Source: JAIQFL01 sp035295745 (GTDB lineage Bacteria; Acidobacteriota; Terriglobia; Bryobacterales; Bryobacteraceae). From it: 64,000 bases of DNA. Location: the NCBI GenBank assembly GCA_035295745.1, contig DATGIL010000097.1, positions 1-64,000 on the forward strand, written 5' to 3'. The notes under the pieces are model-generated. The model did not search any database. It was given only the letters and a program-made list of their open reading frames with translations, and had not been told where the DNA came from. Position numbers and translations under genes: made by a program. Below, piece after piece: positions 1 through 8,650 of the stretch. Numbering within the stretch: the stretch's first letter is position 1; every line of letters begins with the position of its first letter.

Positions 1-1
1 C

Positions 2-850
2 GTCACCGGCCACTTCCTGAGACGGAATGAGGTTGTCGTGAGCCATCGCGGACGTGCAGCCAATTCCAATAAGACCTACACCGCCCGGAACGACAACGGT
101 GGCAGGACCTACCCGATCGTGGTGGTGGTGAACCGCTACACGGCATCCGCCGCGGAGATCGTTTCCGGCGCGTTGCAGGACCACGATCGCGGCTGGATTC
201 TCGGCGAGACGACGTTCGGCAAAGGACTCGTGCAGACCGTGTATCCGCTCGGTGAAAACACCGCGCTCGCTCTGACCACCGCGCATTACTACACGCCCAG
301 CGGCCGTCTGATCCAGCGGGATTACTCGAACATCTCGTTCCTGGATTATTACTCCCACACGAACCTGGATCAAAAAAATACTCAGGACGTGAAGATGACC
401 GACAGCGGCCGGACGGTTTACGGCGGCGGCGGAATCACGCCCGACGAGAAGTTCGCTGCGACAAAGCTCGATCCTCTGGAGGTCTCGCTTCTTCGTAACG
501 GATTCTTCAGCTTCACGAGGAAGTACTTCACGAAGCACAGCGCCAGCCTGCCGCACGGCTGGATGCCGGATGACGCGGTGCTCCACGAATTGCACGACTT
601 CATCGCACAGAACGGCACCAAATTCACCGAGACTCAGTTCACTCAGGATCACGACTGGATGAAGCGCTATCTGGCGAAGGAAATGTACATCTACGCGTTC
701 AACGTGGATGAAAGCGACCGCATCTTCGCGCAGACCGATCCCGAGGTGGAACAAGCCATTGAGTCCATGCCGAAAGCCAGTTCGCTGGTGCAGAGCGTGA
801 AGAAGGTGGTCGCGCAGCGCATGTCCGGCCAGCCCGCCATCGCACATTAG
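2..850 (+). CDS. S41 (C-terminal processing) peptidase, 5'-truncated by window edge
   Basis: This is the C-terminal part (about 282 residues visible) of a carboxyl-terminal processing protease, a periplasmic serine protease family with a Ser/Lys dyad. The reading frame is open to the left edge; the GTG at 38 is an internal codon and not a credible start. The protease core is visible: SASAAEIVSGAL, which carries the nucleophile Ser, and GETTFGKGLVQ, which carries the Lys base, followed by the usual region where the product ends 'GGGITPDE'. The remaining roughly 130 residues form a C-terminal extension typical of the larger acidobacterial members. The PDZ domain and signal peptide would lie outside the window. 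The gene converges on the minus-strand gene ending at 853. Family assignment is firm; substrate is unknown. Confidence 0.9.
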   Translation, partial: VTGHFLRRNEVVVSHRGRAANSNKTYTARNDNGGRTYPIVVVVNRYTASAAEIVSGALQDHDRGWILGETTFGKGLVQTVYPLGENTALALTTAHYYTPSGRLIQRDYSNISFLDYYSHTNLDQKNTQDVKMTDSGRTVYGGGGITPDEKFAATKLDPLEVSLLRNGFFSFTRKYFTKHSASLPHGWMPDDAVLHELHDFIAQNGTKFTETQFTQDHDWMKRYLAKEMYIYAFNVDESDRIFAQTDPEVEQAIESMPKASSLVQSVKKVVAQRMSGQPAIAH

Positions 851-852
851 AA

Positions 853-1431
853 TCACCGGCTCGCGTTCGCGATTTTTCGGGAACGCGAGCCGATCAGGCC
901 GCCTGCTAAAACTCCTGAAATCTCCGCGCTGAAGATCGTCAGATACCAGGTAAGGTACACACGGAACCGGGGCTGATCGATCGAATTCGCAATCAGCCTG
1001 GCGATCTCGGAGTAATTTGTGCCCAGGTACCAAAGCGCCAGCCAGACCATGAACGCGAAGACCATCAGCATGGCATGCGCACGGTGGATACGCGCCAAAA
1101 TCCAGCCGGTCACGAATTCCGAAAAGAACACCATCGAGAGAGTAGCCGTCCAAGAGATAAATGAGAGAGATGGCTTGTGCTCAACCAGGCGCTGCAATGC
1201 CGGCCCACAGAGGAAAACCCACAACAGGCTATCGACCGCGTAGCCCAAAGCGATGAGCAGTTTGTGATCGACGATCGCCGTCCAGATTCCGGTGCAAACG
1301 GCGATCAGTACCTGGCGCCAATACCAGACGCTCCCACGCTTTCGGGCTTCTTCCAGTAGATCTCCCGCCAGCGCCGGATCCACACTGATGCGCTCCAACA
1401 TCCAAGCCGCGATCTTGTGCGATGACCTCAC
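853..1431 (-). CDS. Small membrane protein with permease-prefix-like N-terminus
   Basis: A 192-residue protein of unknown function. The N-terminal 35 residues (GDLLEEARKRGSVWYWRQVL) closely resemble the prefix that precedes the permease part in the two ADOP proteins at 22614 and 25211 (GDLRESF...WYWRQAL). It is followed by about four hydrophobic segments instead of a MacB/FtsX permease. The start is set at the GTG of 1431, because this GTG overlaps the TGA of the upstream PadR gene by 4 nt (GTGA), a classical translational-coupling arrangement; a longer reading from 1467 would overlap PadR by 40 nt. The pair is probably one operon controlled by the PadR protein. The protein may be a stand-alone form of the prefix domain, or a permease gene that lost its transport part. 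Confidence 0.7.
   Translation of the reverse strand: MRSSHKIAAWMLERISVDPALAGDLLEEARKRGSVWYWRQVLIAVCTGIWTAIVDHKLLIALGYAVDSLLWVFLCGPALQRLVEHKPSLSFISWTATLSMVFFSEFVTGWILARIHRAHAMLMVFAFMVWLALWYLGTNYSEIARLIANSIDQPRFRVYLTWYLTIFSAEISGVLAGGLIGSRSRKIANASR
857..892. terminator. Perfect 12-bp inverted repeat between convergent genes
   Basis: CGGCTCGCGTTC at 857-868 is exactly complementary to the sequence at 881-892, with a 12-nt loop containing TTTTT. It sits 7 nt after the S41 stop and overlaps the last codons of the convergent gene at 853-1431. Position suggests a bidirectional terminator. It lacks a clear T-run after the stem, so a REP-like hairpin is the alternative. Confidence 0.45.
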
Positions 1432-1763
1432 GCGGCGCCTCCTTCCAACAACCGAATGCCTTGCCAAAGTTTGGTCAGGCTCTGCTTGGTCTCACGGACT
1501 GTTCGCAAACCCGTCGGTGTCGCCCGGAAATAGCGCTTGGCCCTGCCGCCCCGTTCCGGCGTCGCGTCGCCGAGCCTTGACGAAACGAACCCCTTTTTCT
1601 CGAGCCGTTCCAGAGTGGAGTAAACGGTGCCGAAGGCGACTCCGCGCCCGGTGGCCTCTTCGATCTCCCGCGAGATCGGCACGCCGTACGCCTCGTCGTC
1701 GAGCCGAATCACGGTCAGCATGACGAGCAGTTCAAATTCGCCGAGATAGTGTCGTTCAGGCAT
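1428..1763 (-). CDS. PadR family transcriptional regulator
   Basis: A 111-residue PadR-type winged-helix regulator. It begins MPERHYLGEFELLVMLTVIR, the N-terminus typical of PadR proteins coupled to ADOP permeases in Acidobacteria, and contains the wing/recognition region GRGVAFGTVYSTLERLEKKG followed by RGGRAKRYF. Such proteins are usually dimeric repressors that control their own operon. The start ATG (1763) lies inside a perfect palindrome (1762-1786) that may be the autoregulatory operator. The stop overlaps the GTG of the downstream membrane protein, so the two are probably co-transcribed. Confidence 0.9.
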   Translation of the reverse strand: MPERHYLGEFELLVMLTVIRLDDEAYGVPISREIEEATGRGVAFGTVYSTLERLEKKGFVSSRLGDATPERGGRAKRYFRATPTGLRTVRETKQSLTKLWQGIRLLEGGAA

Positions 1764-1786
1764 TTCTTCGATTGTATCGAAGAAAT
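1762..1786. promoter_or_regulatory. Perfect palindrome over PadR start, probable operator
   Basis: The half-site ATTTCTTCGAT (1762-1772) is followed by a 3-nt spacer and its exact complement (1776-1786). It covers the ATG of the PadR gene and includes TACAAT on the minus strand, a plausible -10 element. Autoregulation by PadR dimers binding such dyads is known for the family; that this is the site is inference. Confidence 0.6.
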
Positions 1787-1800
1787 CTCACAGCGTCGCG

Positions 1801-2931
1801 TTAATGCCGGGCGTTCAGAACGTCTTCGTAGTGCTTCTCGTACTGCGGGATGATCCGATCCGTGCAGAAGCGCTCGCCGGCATTCCAGCGCCCCGCCTTC
1901 CGCATCTTGTAGTGCAACTCTTCGTTCCGCAGTAGTTCCACCACTCGGGCAGCTTGCGTTTGGATGTCGCCGACGGGAGCCAGGAAGCCGTCCTCACCGT
2001 CGGTCACACACTCCGGCACTCCGCCCACGCGTGTAGCCACCGGCACGACGCCGCACGCCATCGCCTCGAGTGCGACCAGTCCGAAGGACTCTAACTCGCT
2101 CGGCATCAGCAGCACGTGCGCCAGTGGAATCAAGCGCTCGACGTGATCCTGCTTCCCCAGAAACGACACATGACGCTCAACCTTCAAAGTGCGGGCAAGG
2201 TGCTCCGCCGGACCTCGCTCGGGACCATCTCCTACCATCAGCAAATGGGCAGGGACACTCTTGAGCACCTCGGCCAGAATGTAAATACAGTCCTGCACAC
2301 GCTTCACCGGCCGAAAATTCGAAAGATGAATCAGCAGCTTTTCGCCGCCTGGAGCAAACTGGGCGGCTCGAGTCTTGGCTTCGTCCGGCGCGTAGCGGTC
2401 ACAGTTTACGAAGTTCTTGATGACGCGAATTTCGTTGGCCACCCCAAACACGTCCACAGTCTGCTTGCGCAGATACTCGCTGATCGAGGTGATACCGTCC
2501 GACTTTTCGATCGAAAACTTTGTGATCGGAAAATAGGAGCGGTCCGTCCCCACCAGCGTGATATCGGTGCCGTGCAGCGTGGTAATGAAAGACAGGCGGC
2601 GCAGGGGCGCCATCATCTGCTGCGCCAGCAGCGCCGAGATGGAGTGCGGGATGGCATAGTGTACGTGCAACAGATCGAGATCGTAGGACTCCGCGACTTC
2701 GGCCATCCGCGACGCTAAGGCCAGGCAGTAGGGCGGATACTGGAACAGCGGGTAATTGGAGACTTCGACTTCGTGATAGTGAATGCGAGGCGTGCCCGGA
2801 TCGAGGCGAATCGGATTTGCGTAGCTGATGAAGTGGACTTCGTGGCCCCGCAGTGCCAGTTCGAGCCCTAATTCCGTGGCGACGATGCCGCTGCCGCCGT
2901 ATGTGGGATAGCAGGTGATGCCGACGTTCAC
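1801..2931 (-). CDS. bshA: N-acetyl-alpha-D-glucosaminyl L-malate synthase
   Basis: A 376-residue GT4 glycosyltransferase that matches BshA, the first enzyme of bacillithiol synthesis (UDP-GlcNAc plus L-malate to GlcNAc-malate). The N-terminus MNVGITCYPTYGGSGIVATE is characteristic, as are HVHYAIPHS, TTLHGTDITLVG, and the donor-site E-x7-E motif (ESFGLVALE) near residue 285. Length is normal for the family (about 375-380). It is a cytosolic enzyme. BshB and BshC partners are not in this window, so the pathway must be completed elsewhere. The gene is probably monocistronic: it is 37 nt upstream of the divergent-side PadR gene start region and faces the metallophosphoesterase gene at 3050 across a 118-nt divergent spacer. 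Confidence 0.92.
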   Translation of the reverse strand: MNVGITCYPTYGGSGIVATELGLELALRGHEVHFISYANPIRLDPGTPRIHYHEVEVSNYPLFQYPPYCLALASRMAEVAESYDLDLLHVHYAIPHSISALLAQQMMAPLRRLSFITTLHGTDITLVGTDRSYFPITKFSIEKSDGITSISEYLRKQTVDVFGVANEIRVIKNFVNCDRYAPDEAKTRAAQFAPGGEKLLIHLSNFRPVKRVQDCIYILAEVLKSVPAHLLMVGDGPERGPAEHLARTLKVERHVSFLGKQDHVERLIPLAHVLLMPSELESFGLVALEAMACGVVPVATRVGGVPECVTDGEDGFLAPVGDIQTQAARVVELLRNEELHYKMRKAGRWNAGERFCTDRIIPQYEKHYEDVLNARH

Positions 2932-3049
2932 CTCCTCACCGTAGCACGGCCCCGCCCGTCTTTCGTGCGTAAAACACCCCTGACGGCCGAGGCCCGCACG
3001 TTGTCCCGCGGAATGTCATTACAATGAAAGTTAAGGGCCCGGAGCGGGA

Positions 3050-4216
3050 TTGACTCTTTTCGATCGCATTCTCATTGTTGTCTTTACGTTCGTGCAGTGG
3101 CGGCTGACGCTCGCCCTGCTGCGGGCGGCGCAGCGGCGCTTCTCCGGCTCGCGTCGTACCGCCGCACGCGCGGCGATTTTCTTTTGGGATCTTCTGCTGG
3201 TTGTCGGGTACATTTTCACGTGGTCCGACCTGGTGGCACGGTTAAACCTGCCCAACCAGCCTGCCATGGTGATGGGCGCGGTAGCGCTCATCTATCTGAT
3301 GACGTCGGCCGTGCTCTACGTGCTCTACCAGGTTTTCAAGGCCATCCGGAATCAGTTGGCTGCCGACGTGGATGCAAATCGCCGCCGGGTTCTCAACGCG
3401 GCCGGCGGAGCATTCATGGCAGCACCGCTCGCCGTGATGGGGTACGGTTCGCTGATTCAACGCACCGACTTTCACGTGCGTGAACTGGATGCGGCGATCC
3501 CCGGCTTGCCGAGCGACCTCGACGGACTCCGCATCCTGCAAGTCAGCGACATCCACCTCAGCGCCTTTCTCAGCGAGCGCGAACTGAGCCGGGTAATTGA
3601 CGCCGCGCTCCAGTTGCGGCGGCCCGACCTCGTGGTAGTGACCGGCGACCTGATCTCGGGCCGGGGCGATCCTCTGGACGCCTGCATTCGCCAGTTGGCT
3701 CGCCTCAAGGCCGATGCCGGAGTATTCGGATGCATGGGCAACCACGAACGATACGCCCGCTGTGAAGACTATGCGGAAGAGGCCTGCCGTCGCGTGGGAA
3801 TCCGCTTCCTGCGTAGCGAATCCCAGCAACTGCGCTTCGGCAACGCGACCTTGAACCTGGCCGGCGTCGATTACCAGTCGCTTGCCGGTAAACAGGAGTA
3901 TCTGCGGGGCGCGGAGAGCATGATCGTCCCCGGCGCTTGCAATGTTCTGCTCTCCCATAATCCCGACGTCTTCCCAGTGGCTGCGCAACAAGGCTATAAT
4001 CTCCTCCTGGCAGGACACACGCATGGCGGGCAAGTCACGGTCGAAATCCTGGATCGGTCCCTTAACCCGGCCCGCTTTTTCACTCCGTTCGTGTATGGCT
4101 TCTACCGCTCAGGCTCGTCGCTCGCCTACGTCACGCGCGGGATTGGAACCATCGGCATACCGACTCGCATCGGGGCGCCTCCCGAGATTTCACTGCTGCG
4201 GCTCAGAAAGGTCTAA
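3050..4216 (+). CDS. Membrane-anchored metallophosphoesterase (YkuE-like)
   Basis: A 388-residue protein with about three N-terminal membrane segments (to about residue 105) followed by a calcineurin-like phosphoesterase domain. Metal-binding motifs are complete: VSDIHLS, VVTGDLIS, GCMGNHERY, LLSHNPD and AGHTHGGQ. The order and the GHTHGGQ block are typical of the YkuE/membrane phosphodiesterase group, which acts on the outer face of the membrane or on lipid-linked substrates. The start is TTG at 3050 with GGAG at 3041-3044. It is 12 nt upstream of a second, soluble metallophosphoesterase gene, so the two are likely an operon. Substrate unknown. Confidence 0.88.
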   Translation: MTLFDRILIVVFTFVQWRLTLALLRAAQRRFSGSRRTAARAAIFFWDLLLVVGYIFTWSDLVARLNLPNQPAMVMGAVALIYLMTSAVLYVLYQVFKAIRNQLAADVDANRRRVLNAAGGAFMAAPLAVMGYGSLIQRTDFHVRELDAAIPGLPSDLDGLRILQVSDIHLSAFLSERELSRVIDAALQLRRPDLVVVTGDLISGRGDPLDACIRQLARLKADAGVFGCMGNHERYARCEDYAEEACRRVGIRFLRSESQQLRFGNATLNLAGVDYQSLAGKQEYLRGAESMIVPGACNVLLSHNPDVFPVAAQQGYNLLLAGHTHGGQVTVEILDRSLNPARFFTPFVYGFYRSGSSLAYVTRGIGTIGIPTRIGAPPEISLLRLRKV

Positions 4217-4228
4217 GTCGGGAAGCCC

Positions 4229-4969
4229 GTGCGATACCTCATCCTGAGCGATCTTCACTCCAATTGGGAGGCCCTGCAGGCCGTGCTGCAAGATGCCGGC
4301 GGGCGTTACGACCGCGCTCTCTGCTGCGGAGATCTGGTGGGCTACGGCGCCGATCCGAACGCCATCGTGACGTGGGTTCGGGAGCATTGCGACCCGGTAG
4401 TGCGCGGCAATCATGATAAAGCGTGCACCGGCCTGGACGACCTGGAGTGGTTCAACCCCGTCGCGCGTGCGGCCGCGATTTGGACGCATCACAACCTTAC
4501 CCCGGACAATGCCGAGTACACTCGCGGACTGCCCAAAGGGCCGATTTTGGAAGATGGGTTCCAGATCGTCCATGGCTCACCCTTCGATGAGGACGAGTAT
4601 GTACTCGCGGCGGATGAGGCCATGCAAGCTTTCAGCTATCTGGAGTGCCGCCTGGCATTTTTCGGACACACGCACGTGCAGGGCGGCTTCATCTGGAATC
4701 GTTCGCGGGTGGAGACGATCCTGAATCCCTCAGCGTGGGGCGATCGCGAGGAACTCGAGATCGACCCGGAGTGCGCGTACATGATCAATCCCGGATCGGT
4801 GGGCCAGCCACGCGATGGGAATCCACGATCGGCGTACGCACTTTACGATTCGGAATCGAAGATAGTGACCTACTGCCGCACAGACTACGATCTTACGACT
4901 GCACAGAAGAAGATTCGCGAGGCGGGTCTGCCTCCGATTCTTGCGGACCGGCTCGCAGTGGGAAGATAG
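4229..4969 (+). CDS. Metallophosphoesterase family protein (YfcE/ApaH-like)
   Basis: A 246-residue soluble phosphoesterase starting at GTG 4229. All metal-ligand motifs are present: LSDLHSNWEAL at the N-terminus, CCGDLVGYG, VVRGNHDKA, IVHGSP and FFGHTHVQGG, with a late NPGSVGQPRDG typical of the YfcE-like predicted phosphodiesterases. It follows the membrane metallophosphoesterase by 12 nt. The family cleaves phosphodiester bonds with two divalent metals; natural substrate cannot be told from sequence. Confidence 0.9.
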   Translation: MRYLILSDLHSNWEALQAVLQDAGGRYDRALCCGDLVGYGADPNAIVTWVREHCDPVVRGNHDKACTGLDDLEWFNPVARAAAIWTHHNLTPDNAEYTRGLPKGPILEDGFQIVHGSPFDEDEYVLAADEAMQAFSYLECRLAFFGHTHVQGGFIWNRSRVETILNPSAWGDREELEIDPECAYMINPGSVGQPRDGNPRSAYALYDSESKIVTYCRTDYDLTTAQKKIREAGLPPILADRLAVGR

Positions 4970-5105
4970 GCGGCGGAGCACTTCGCATTCATTTCGGCGC
5001 GGAGAGACCATCCCACTCCCGATCGTTTCCCACCCTAGACATTTGCCTTCGACCCTCGGCACCGATTAAGATCTGTGTATCCCGTACTTCCGGAGGTCAA
5101 ACTTG

Positions 5106-8100
5106 ATGCGAAGAGCTCTGCTCGTGTTCGCTTTGCTTCTTCCTGTCCTCGGACAGGCGCAGGTAAAGCTGCTCCGCTACCCCACTTATTCCAAAGGCAA
5201 GGTGGCTTTCAGCTACCTGGGCGACATCTGGATCGCCAGTGAAAACGGCAGCGACGTCCAACGGCTGACCGTCAACAAAGCGCGTGACCAGTATCCGCGA
5301 TTTTCTCCAGACGGCCAGTGGATCGCCTTCTCTTCGAATCGGGAAGGCAACTACGACGTCTACATCGTGCCGGTAACTGGCGGCGAACCGCGCCAGCTTA
5401 CCTTCAACACCGCCAACGACGACGTGGTGGGATGGACGCCTGATGGCAAGAAGGTCATCTTCTCTTCCGTGCGCGGCAATGGCGCCTTTCCGTCGGTGGC
5501 GACGCTTTGGGAAGTGCCGGTGGATGGCGGCATCGAACGCGCCGTAGACACCGATTGGGGCGCATACGCCAGCTATTCTCCCGACGGCAAGAAGCTGGCG
5601 TTCACGCGCCATCCCAGCGTGTGGTCGCGCAAGCACTACCGCGGAGCCTATGCGGCGGACCTGTGGGTGGAGGACCTGGCGACCAAGAAGTTCGCCAAGC
5701 TGGGCGACGAGGATTACAAGGGCAATATGCTCTGGCCTATGTACGCGCAGAATGGCGAGATCTATTTCGTATCGAATGAACTGCCCAACGAAAAGACCGT
5801 GAAGCCGGGCTCTCCCGAGGTGATGAAGAGCGAGAACAATATCTGGAAGATCTCCGACAAGGGCGGCAAACCGGTACAGGTGACGCACCACGGCGACGGC
5901 AATCTCTTCTTCCCCAGCATCTCGGCCGACGGCAAGACGATTGTCTACGAGGACAACTTCGGTATCTGGAAGCTGGACGTCGCGAGCGGGAAGAGCACTG
6001 AGATCCGCGTCGACGTGAAGAGCGATCTGAAGGACAATAAGACCGAACTCGTGAGCATCAATAACGAGGTCGAAGGCTTCAGCATTTCGCCTTCAAATCG
6101 CCGCGCAGCGATTGTGATGCATGGCGAGATCTTCACGATCCCGACGGATCGCGGAGAGATCCAGCGCGTGAGCGAGACTCCCTGGAAGGAGCAGAATCCG
6201 CGATGGTCTCCGAATGGCAAGTGGATCGCGTACGTTTCCGACCGCACGGGCCGCGAGGAGATCTTCATTTCCGACGAACTCGGCAAGAACACCAAGAAGC
6301 TGAGCGATGCCGATTGCGACAAGCAGGCGATTGTGTGGGCGGCGGACTCGAAGTCGCTGATGTGGAGCGGCACCGACCACAAGCTGCGCCGCGTGGACAT
6401 CGATTCCGGCAAGGAAGAAGTGCTGGTCACTGCCGAGGGCGGAAATGTCAGCGATCCGCAGTTCTCCCCCGACGGAAAGTACATCTCATACTCCAAACCG
6501 GACAAGCTGCTGCGCACCCACGTGTGGGTTCGCGAACTGGCGACCGGGCAGGAGCAGATGATCTCCAACGAGCAATTCATGACGTCGCGCGGCGCGAAGT
6601 GGACGCCCGATGGGAAGAAGCTTTTGCTGATCGGCGGCCAGGGCGGCGGCGCAGGTATTGCCTCCACCGGCGGGCGTGGATCGACGCAGCTTTATGCGGT
6701 CTCGCTGACGCCGATTGAGAAGGATCCGAACGATCACGACATCGACACCGAAGCGCAGGCGGAGGCCGCCCTGGAAGCGGCGCCGGCCGGGGGCCGAGGC
6801 GGGCGTGGTGGGAACGCGGCACCGGCGAATGTCCAGGTGAAGATCGTGTGGGACGGCATGGATCGCCGCATCGTGCCGATGAGCCGCAATGTGGGCAATG
6901 TGTCGATGGTGGTTCCGTCGCCGGATGGCCACACCTACCTGTTCATGGCGCAGGGTGGCGGCGGTGCCGCATCGGATGATCCCGCTGTAGCGGCGGCCGC
7001 AGGTCCCGGCATGTATACCATGGCGGAAGATGGCACTCGCGTGACGCGCCTCAACACTACGCCCACCGATGCCGGCACCGGCCGTGGAGGACGCGGCGGG
7101 AGAGGCGGCGGTGGCGGCGTTTTCGGCGGCGGCAACGAGCCGCAGTGGGCACGCGACAGCCGCGGCATCTACTTCATGCAGGGCGGCAGCATTTACAATC
7201 TCGCGATCAGCGCGCAGGCTGGCGAGAGCGCGGGAGCGGCTCCTGCCGCAGGCGGTGGCGGACGCGGAGGCCGTGGAGGACGTGGCGCCGGCACAGGCGC
7301 GGCAGCAGCAACAGACACGCAAGCGACGGCGGGCGCAGGTCCACGACGCATCAATGCTTCGGTGCGGATGGAGATTGATATCGCCGCCGAACGCCGCCAG
7401 GTCTTCGAAGAAGCCTGGCGCGTGATGAAGAATCGCTTCTACGATCCCAAGATGCACGGTGCGAATTGGGCGGCCGCGAAGGATACCTACGAGCCGATGC
7501 TCGGATACGTAGCCGATACCGAAGAGTTGCACAACCTGATCATGGAAATGATCGGCGATATGAACGCGTCGCACACCGGCATCTCCGCCGGAGGGCTGCT
7601 GCCGGGCAGAACGACAACGGAAGAACGCATCACGACGCGTCATCCCGGCTTCGAACTGGAACCGGACGCGTCGGGTTACTACAAGGTCTCCTACATCTAC
7701 AAGAAGGGACCCGCCGATCATGATTACGTCAAACTCGCCGTCGGCAACTACGTGCTGGCGGTCAACGACAAGGAGATGAAGACCAGCGACAATTACTGGA
7801 AGCTCTTCAACATCCTGCCCGAACGTAAATTCGAGTTCATGGTCAACTCCAAGCCTTCAACGGATGGGGCGTGGATGGTCACGCTCGAGCCGCTGACGTC
7901 CGCGGCGCAGTCCAACCTCGAGTACGATCGCTGGGTAGCCGAACGCAAGGAGATGGTCGCCAAGCTCTCCGACGGCAAGATCGGCTATCTGCACATCAAG
8001 GCGATGGACGCTCCGTCGCTCGCGAAGTTCCAGTTGGATCTGCTGGAGAATCAGGATAAGGCAGGCCTCATCATTGACGAGCGCTTCAATGGAGGTGGCG

Positions 8101-8528
8101 GTATCGACCAGGAACTGCTGGCCATCCTCGGGCAGCGCAAGGCCTATCAAACTACGCGCAACCGCGATTCGCTTGAAGTGAAGCGCCCCGGCCAGGCCTA
8201 CCTTGGACAAATGGTAGTGCTACAGAACGAGCGCTCCGCCAGCGACGCTGAAATGTTCCCCGATGGCTTCCGGCGTTTGGGGCTCGGTAAGATTGTGGGC
8301 GTCCCCACGATGGGCGCAGTGATCGGAACCGGGTCCTTCACCCTGATGGATGGCTCCGTCCTGAGAACCCCCGGCTCGGGCGTTTACCAGTCACAGGAAG
8401 GGGGAGCGAACCTGGAGAACTACGGCGTGCCTCCGGATATTTACGTGGACAACACACCGCCGGACTTTCTAAGTCATCACGATCGCCAGGTGGAAAAGGC
8501 GATCGAGGTGCTCAAGGCGCAGATGTAA
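5106..8528 (+). CDS. Tricorn-like S41 peptidase with WD40/TolB propeller
   Basis: A 1140-residue secreted protein starting at ATG 5106, preceded by GGAGG at 5092-5096 (a TTG three nt upstream is less likely). A signal peptide (MRRALLVFALLLPVLGQAQ) is followed by many TolB-type blades (FSPDGQWIAFSSNR, WTPDGKKVIFSS, WSPNGKWIAYVSDR) over residues 30-690, then a tricorn core/PDZ region and a C-terminal S41 protease domain; NERSASDAEMF near residue 1045 carries the probable nucleophile Ser. Three Gly/Arg-rich inserts (about residues 560, 660 and 720) interrupt the second propeller. Tricorn proteases degrade oligopeptides; bacterial secreted homologues are common in Acidobacteria. A terminator follows at 8545. 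Confidence 0.92.
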   Translation: MRRALLVFALLLPVLGQAQVKLLRYPTYSKGKVAFSYLGDIWIASENGSDVQRLTVNKARDQYPRFSPDGQWIAFSSNREGNYDVYIVPVTGGEPRQLTFNTANDDVVGWTPDGKKVIFSSVRGNGAFPSVATLWEVPVDGGIERAVDTDWGAYASYSPDGKKLAFTRHPSVWSRKHYRGAYAADLWVEDLATKKFAKLGDEDYKGNMLWPMYAQNGEIYFVSNELPNEKTVKPGSPEVMKSENNIWKISDKGGKPVQVTHHGDGNLFFPSISADGKTIVYEDNFGIWKLDVASGKSTEIRVDVKSDLKDNKTELVSINNEVEGFSISPSNRRAAIVMHGEIFTIPTDRGEIQRVSETPWKEQNPRWSPNGKWIAYVSDRTGREEIFISDELGKNTKKLSDADCDKQAIVWAADSKSLMWSGTDHKLRRVDIDSGKEEVLVTAEGGNVSDPQFSPDGKYISYSKPDKLLRTHVWVRELATGQEQMISNEQFMTSRGAKWTPDGKKLLLIGGQGGGAGIASTGGRGSTQLYAVSLTPIEKDPNDHDIDTEAQAEAALEAAPAGGRGGRGGNAAPANVQVKIVWDGMDRRIVPMSRNVGNVSMVVPSPDGHTYLFMAQGGGGAASDDPAVAAAAGPGMYTMAEDGTRVTRLNTTPTDAGTGRGGRGGRGGGGGVFGGGNEPQWARDSRGIYFMQGGSIYNLAISAQAGESAGAAPAAGGGGRGGRGGRGAGTGAAAATDTQATAGAGPRRINASVRMEIDIAAERRQVFEEAWRVMKNRFYDPKMHGANWAAAKDTYEPMLGYVADTEELHNLIMEMIGDMNASHTGISAGGLLPGRTTTEERITTRHPGFELEPDASGYYKVSYIYKKGPADHDYVKLAVGNYVLAVNDKEMKTSDNYWKLFNILPERKFEFMVNSKPSTDGAWMVTLEPLTSAAQSNLEYDRWVAERKEMVAKLSDGKIGYLHIKAMDAPSLAKFQLDLLENQDKAGLIIDERFNGGGGIDQELLAILGQRKAYQTTRNRDSLEVKRPGQAYLGQMVVLQNERSASDAEMFPDGFRRLGLGKIVGVPTMGAVIGTGSFTLMDGSVLRTPGSGVYQSQEGGANLENYGVPPDIYVDNTPPDFLSHHDRQVEKAIEVLKAQM

Positions 8529-8544
8529 TCGCTCTGAACCGACG

Positions 8545-8580
8545 AAGGCGGGTCCCGTTACGGCGGACCCGCCTTTTTCT
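8545..8580 (+). terminator. Rho-independent terminator after tricorn-like gene
   Basis: An 11-bp perfect stem, AAGGCGGGTCC (8545-8555) with GGACCCGCCTT (8565-8575), has a 9-nt loop and runs into TTTTTC. It lies 17 nt after the stop at 8528. Confidence 0.9.
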
Positions 8581-8650
8581 TTGGCAGTATCAGCGAATCC
8601 CCCCACAACTTCGTTAGCATCTAACATGGAGGAGACATCTGTCGCTCCCC

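Noticed and set aside
6486..7721. Long minus-strand frame (411 codons) opposite the tricorn-like gene
   Set aside because: It is a shadow of the GC-rich, Gly/Arg-rich coding strand; the plus-strand gene has clear propeller motifs.
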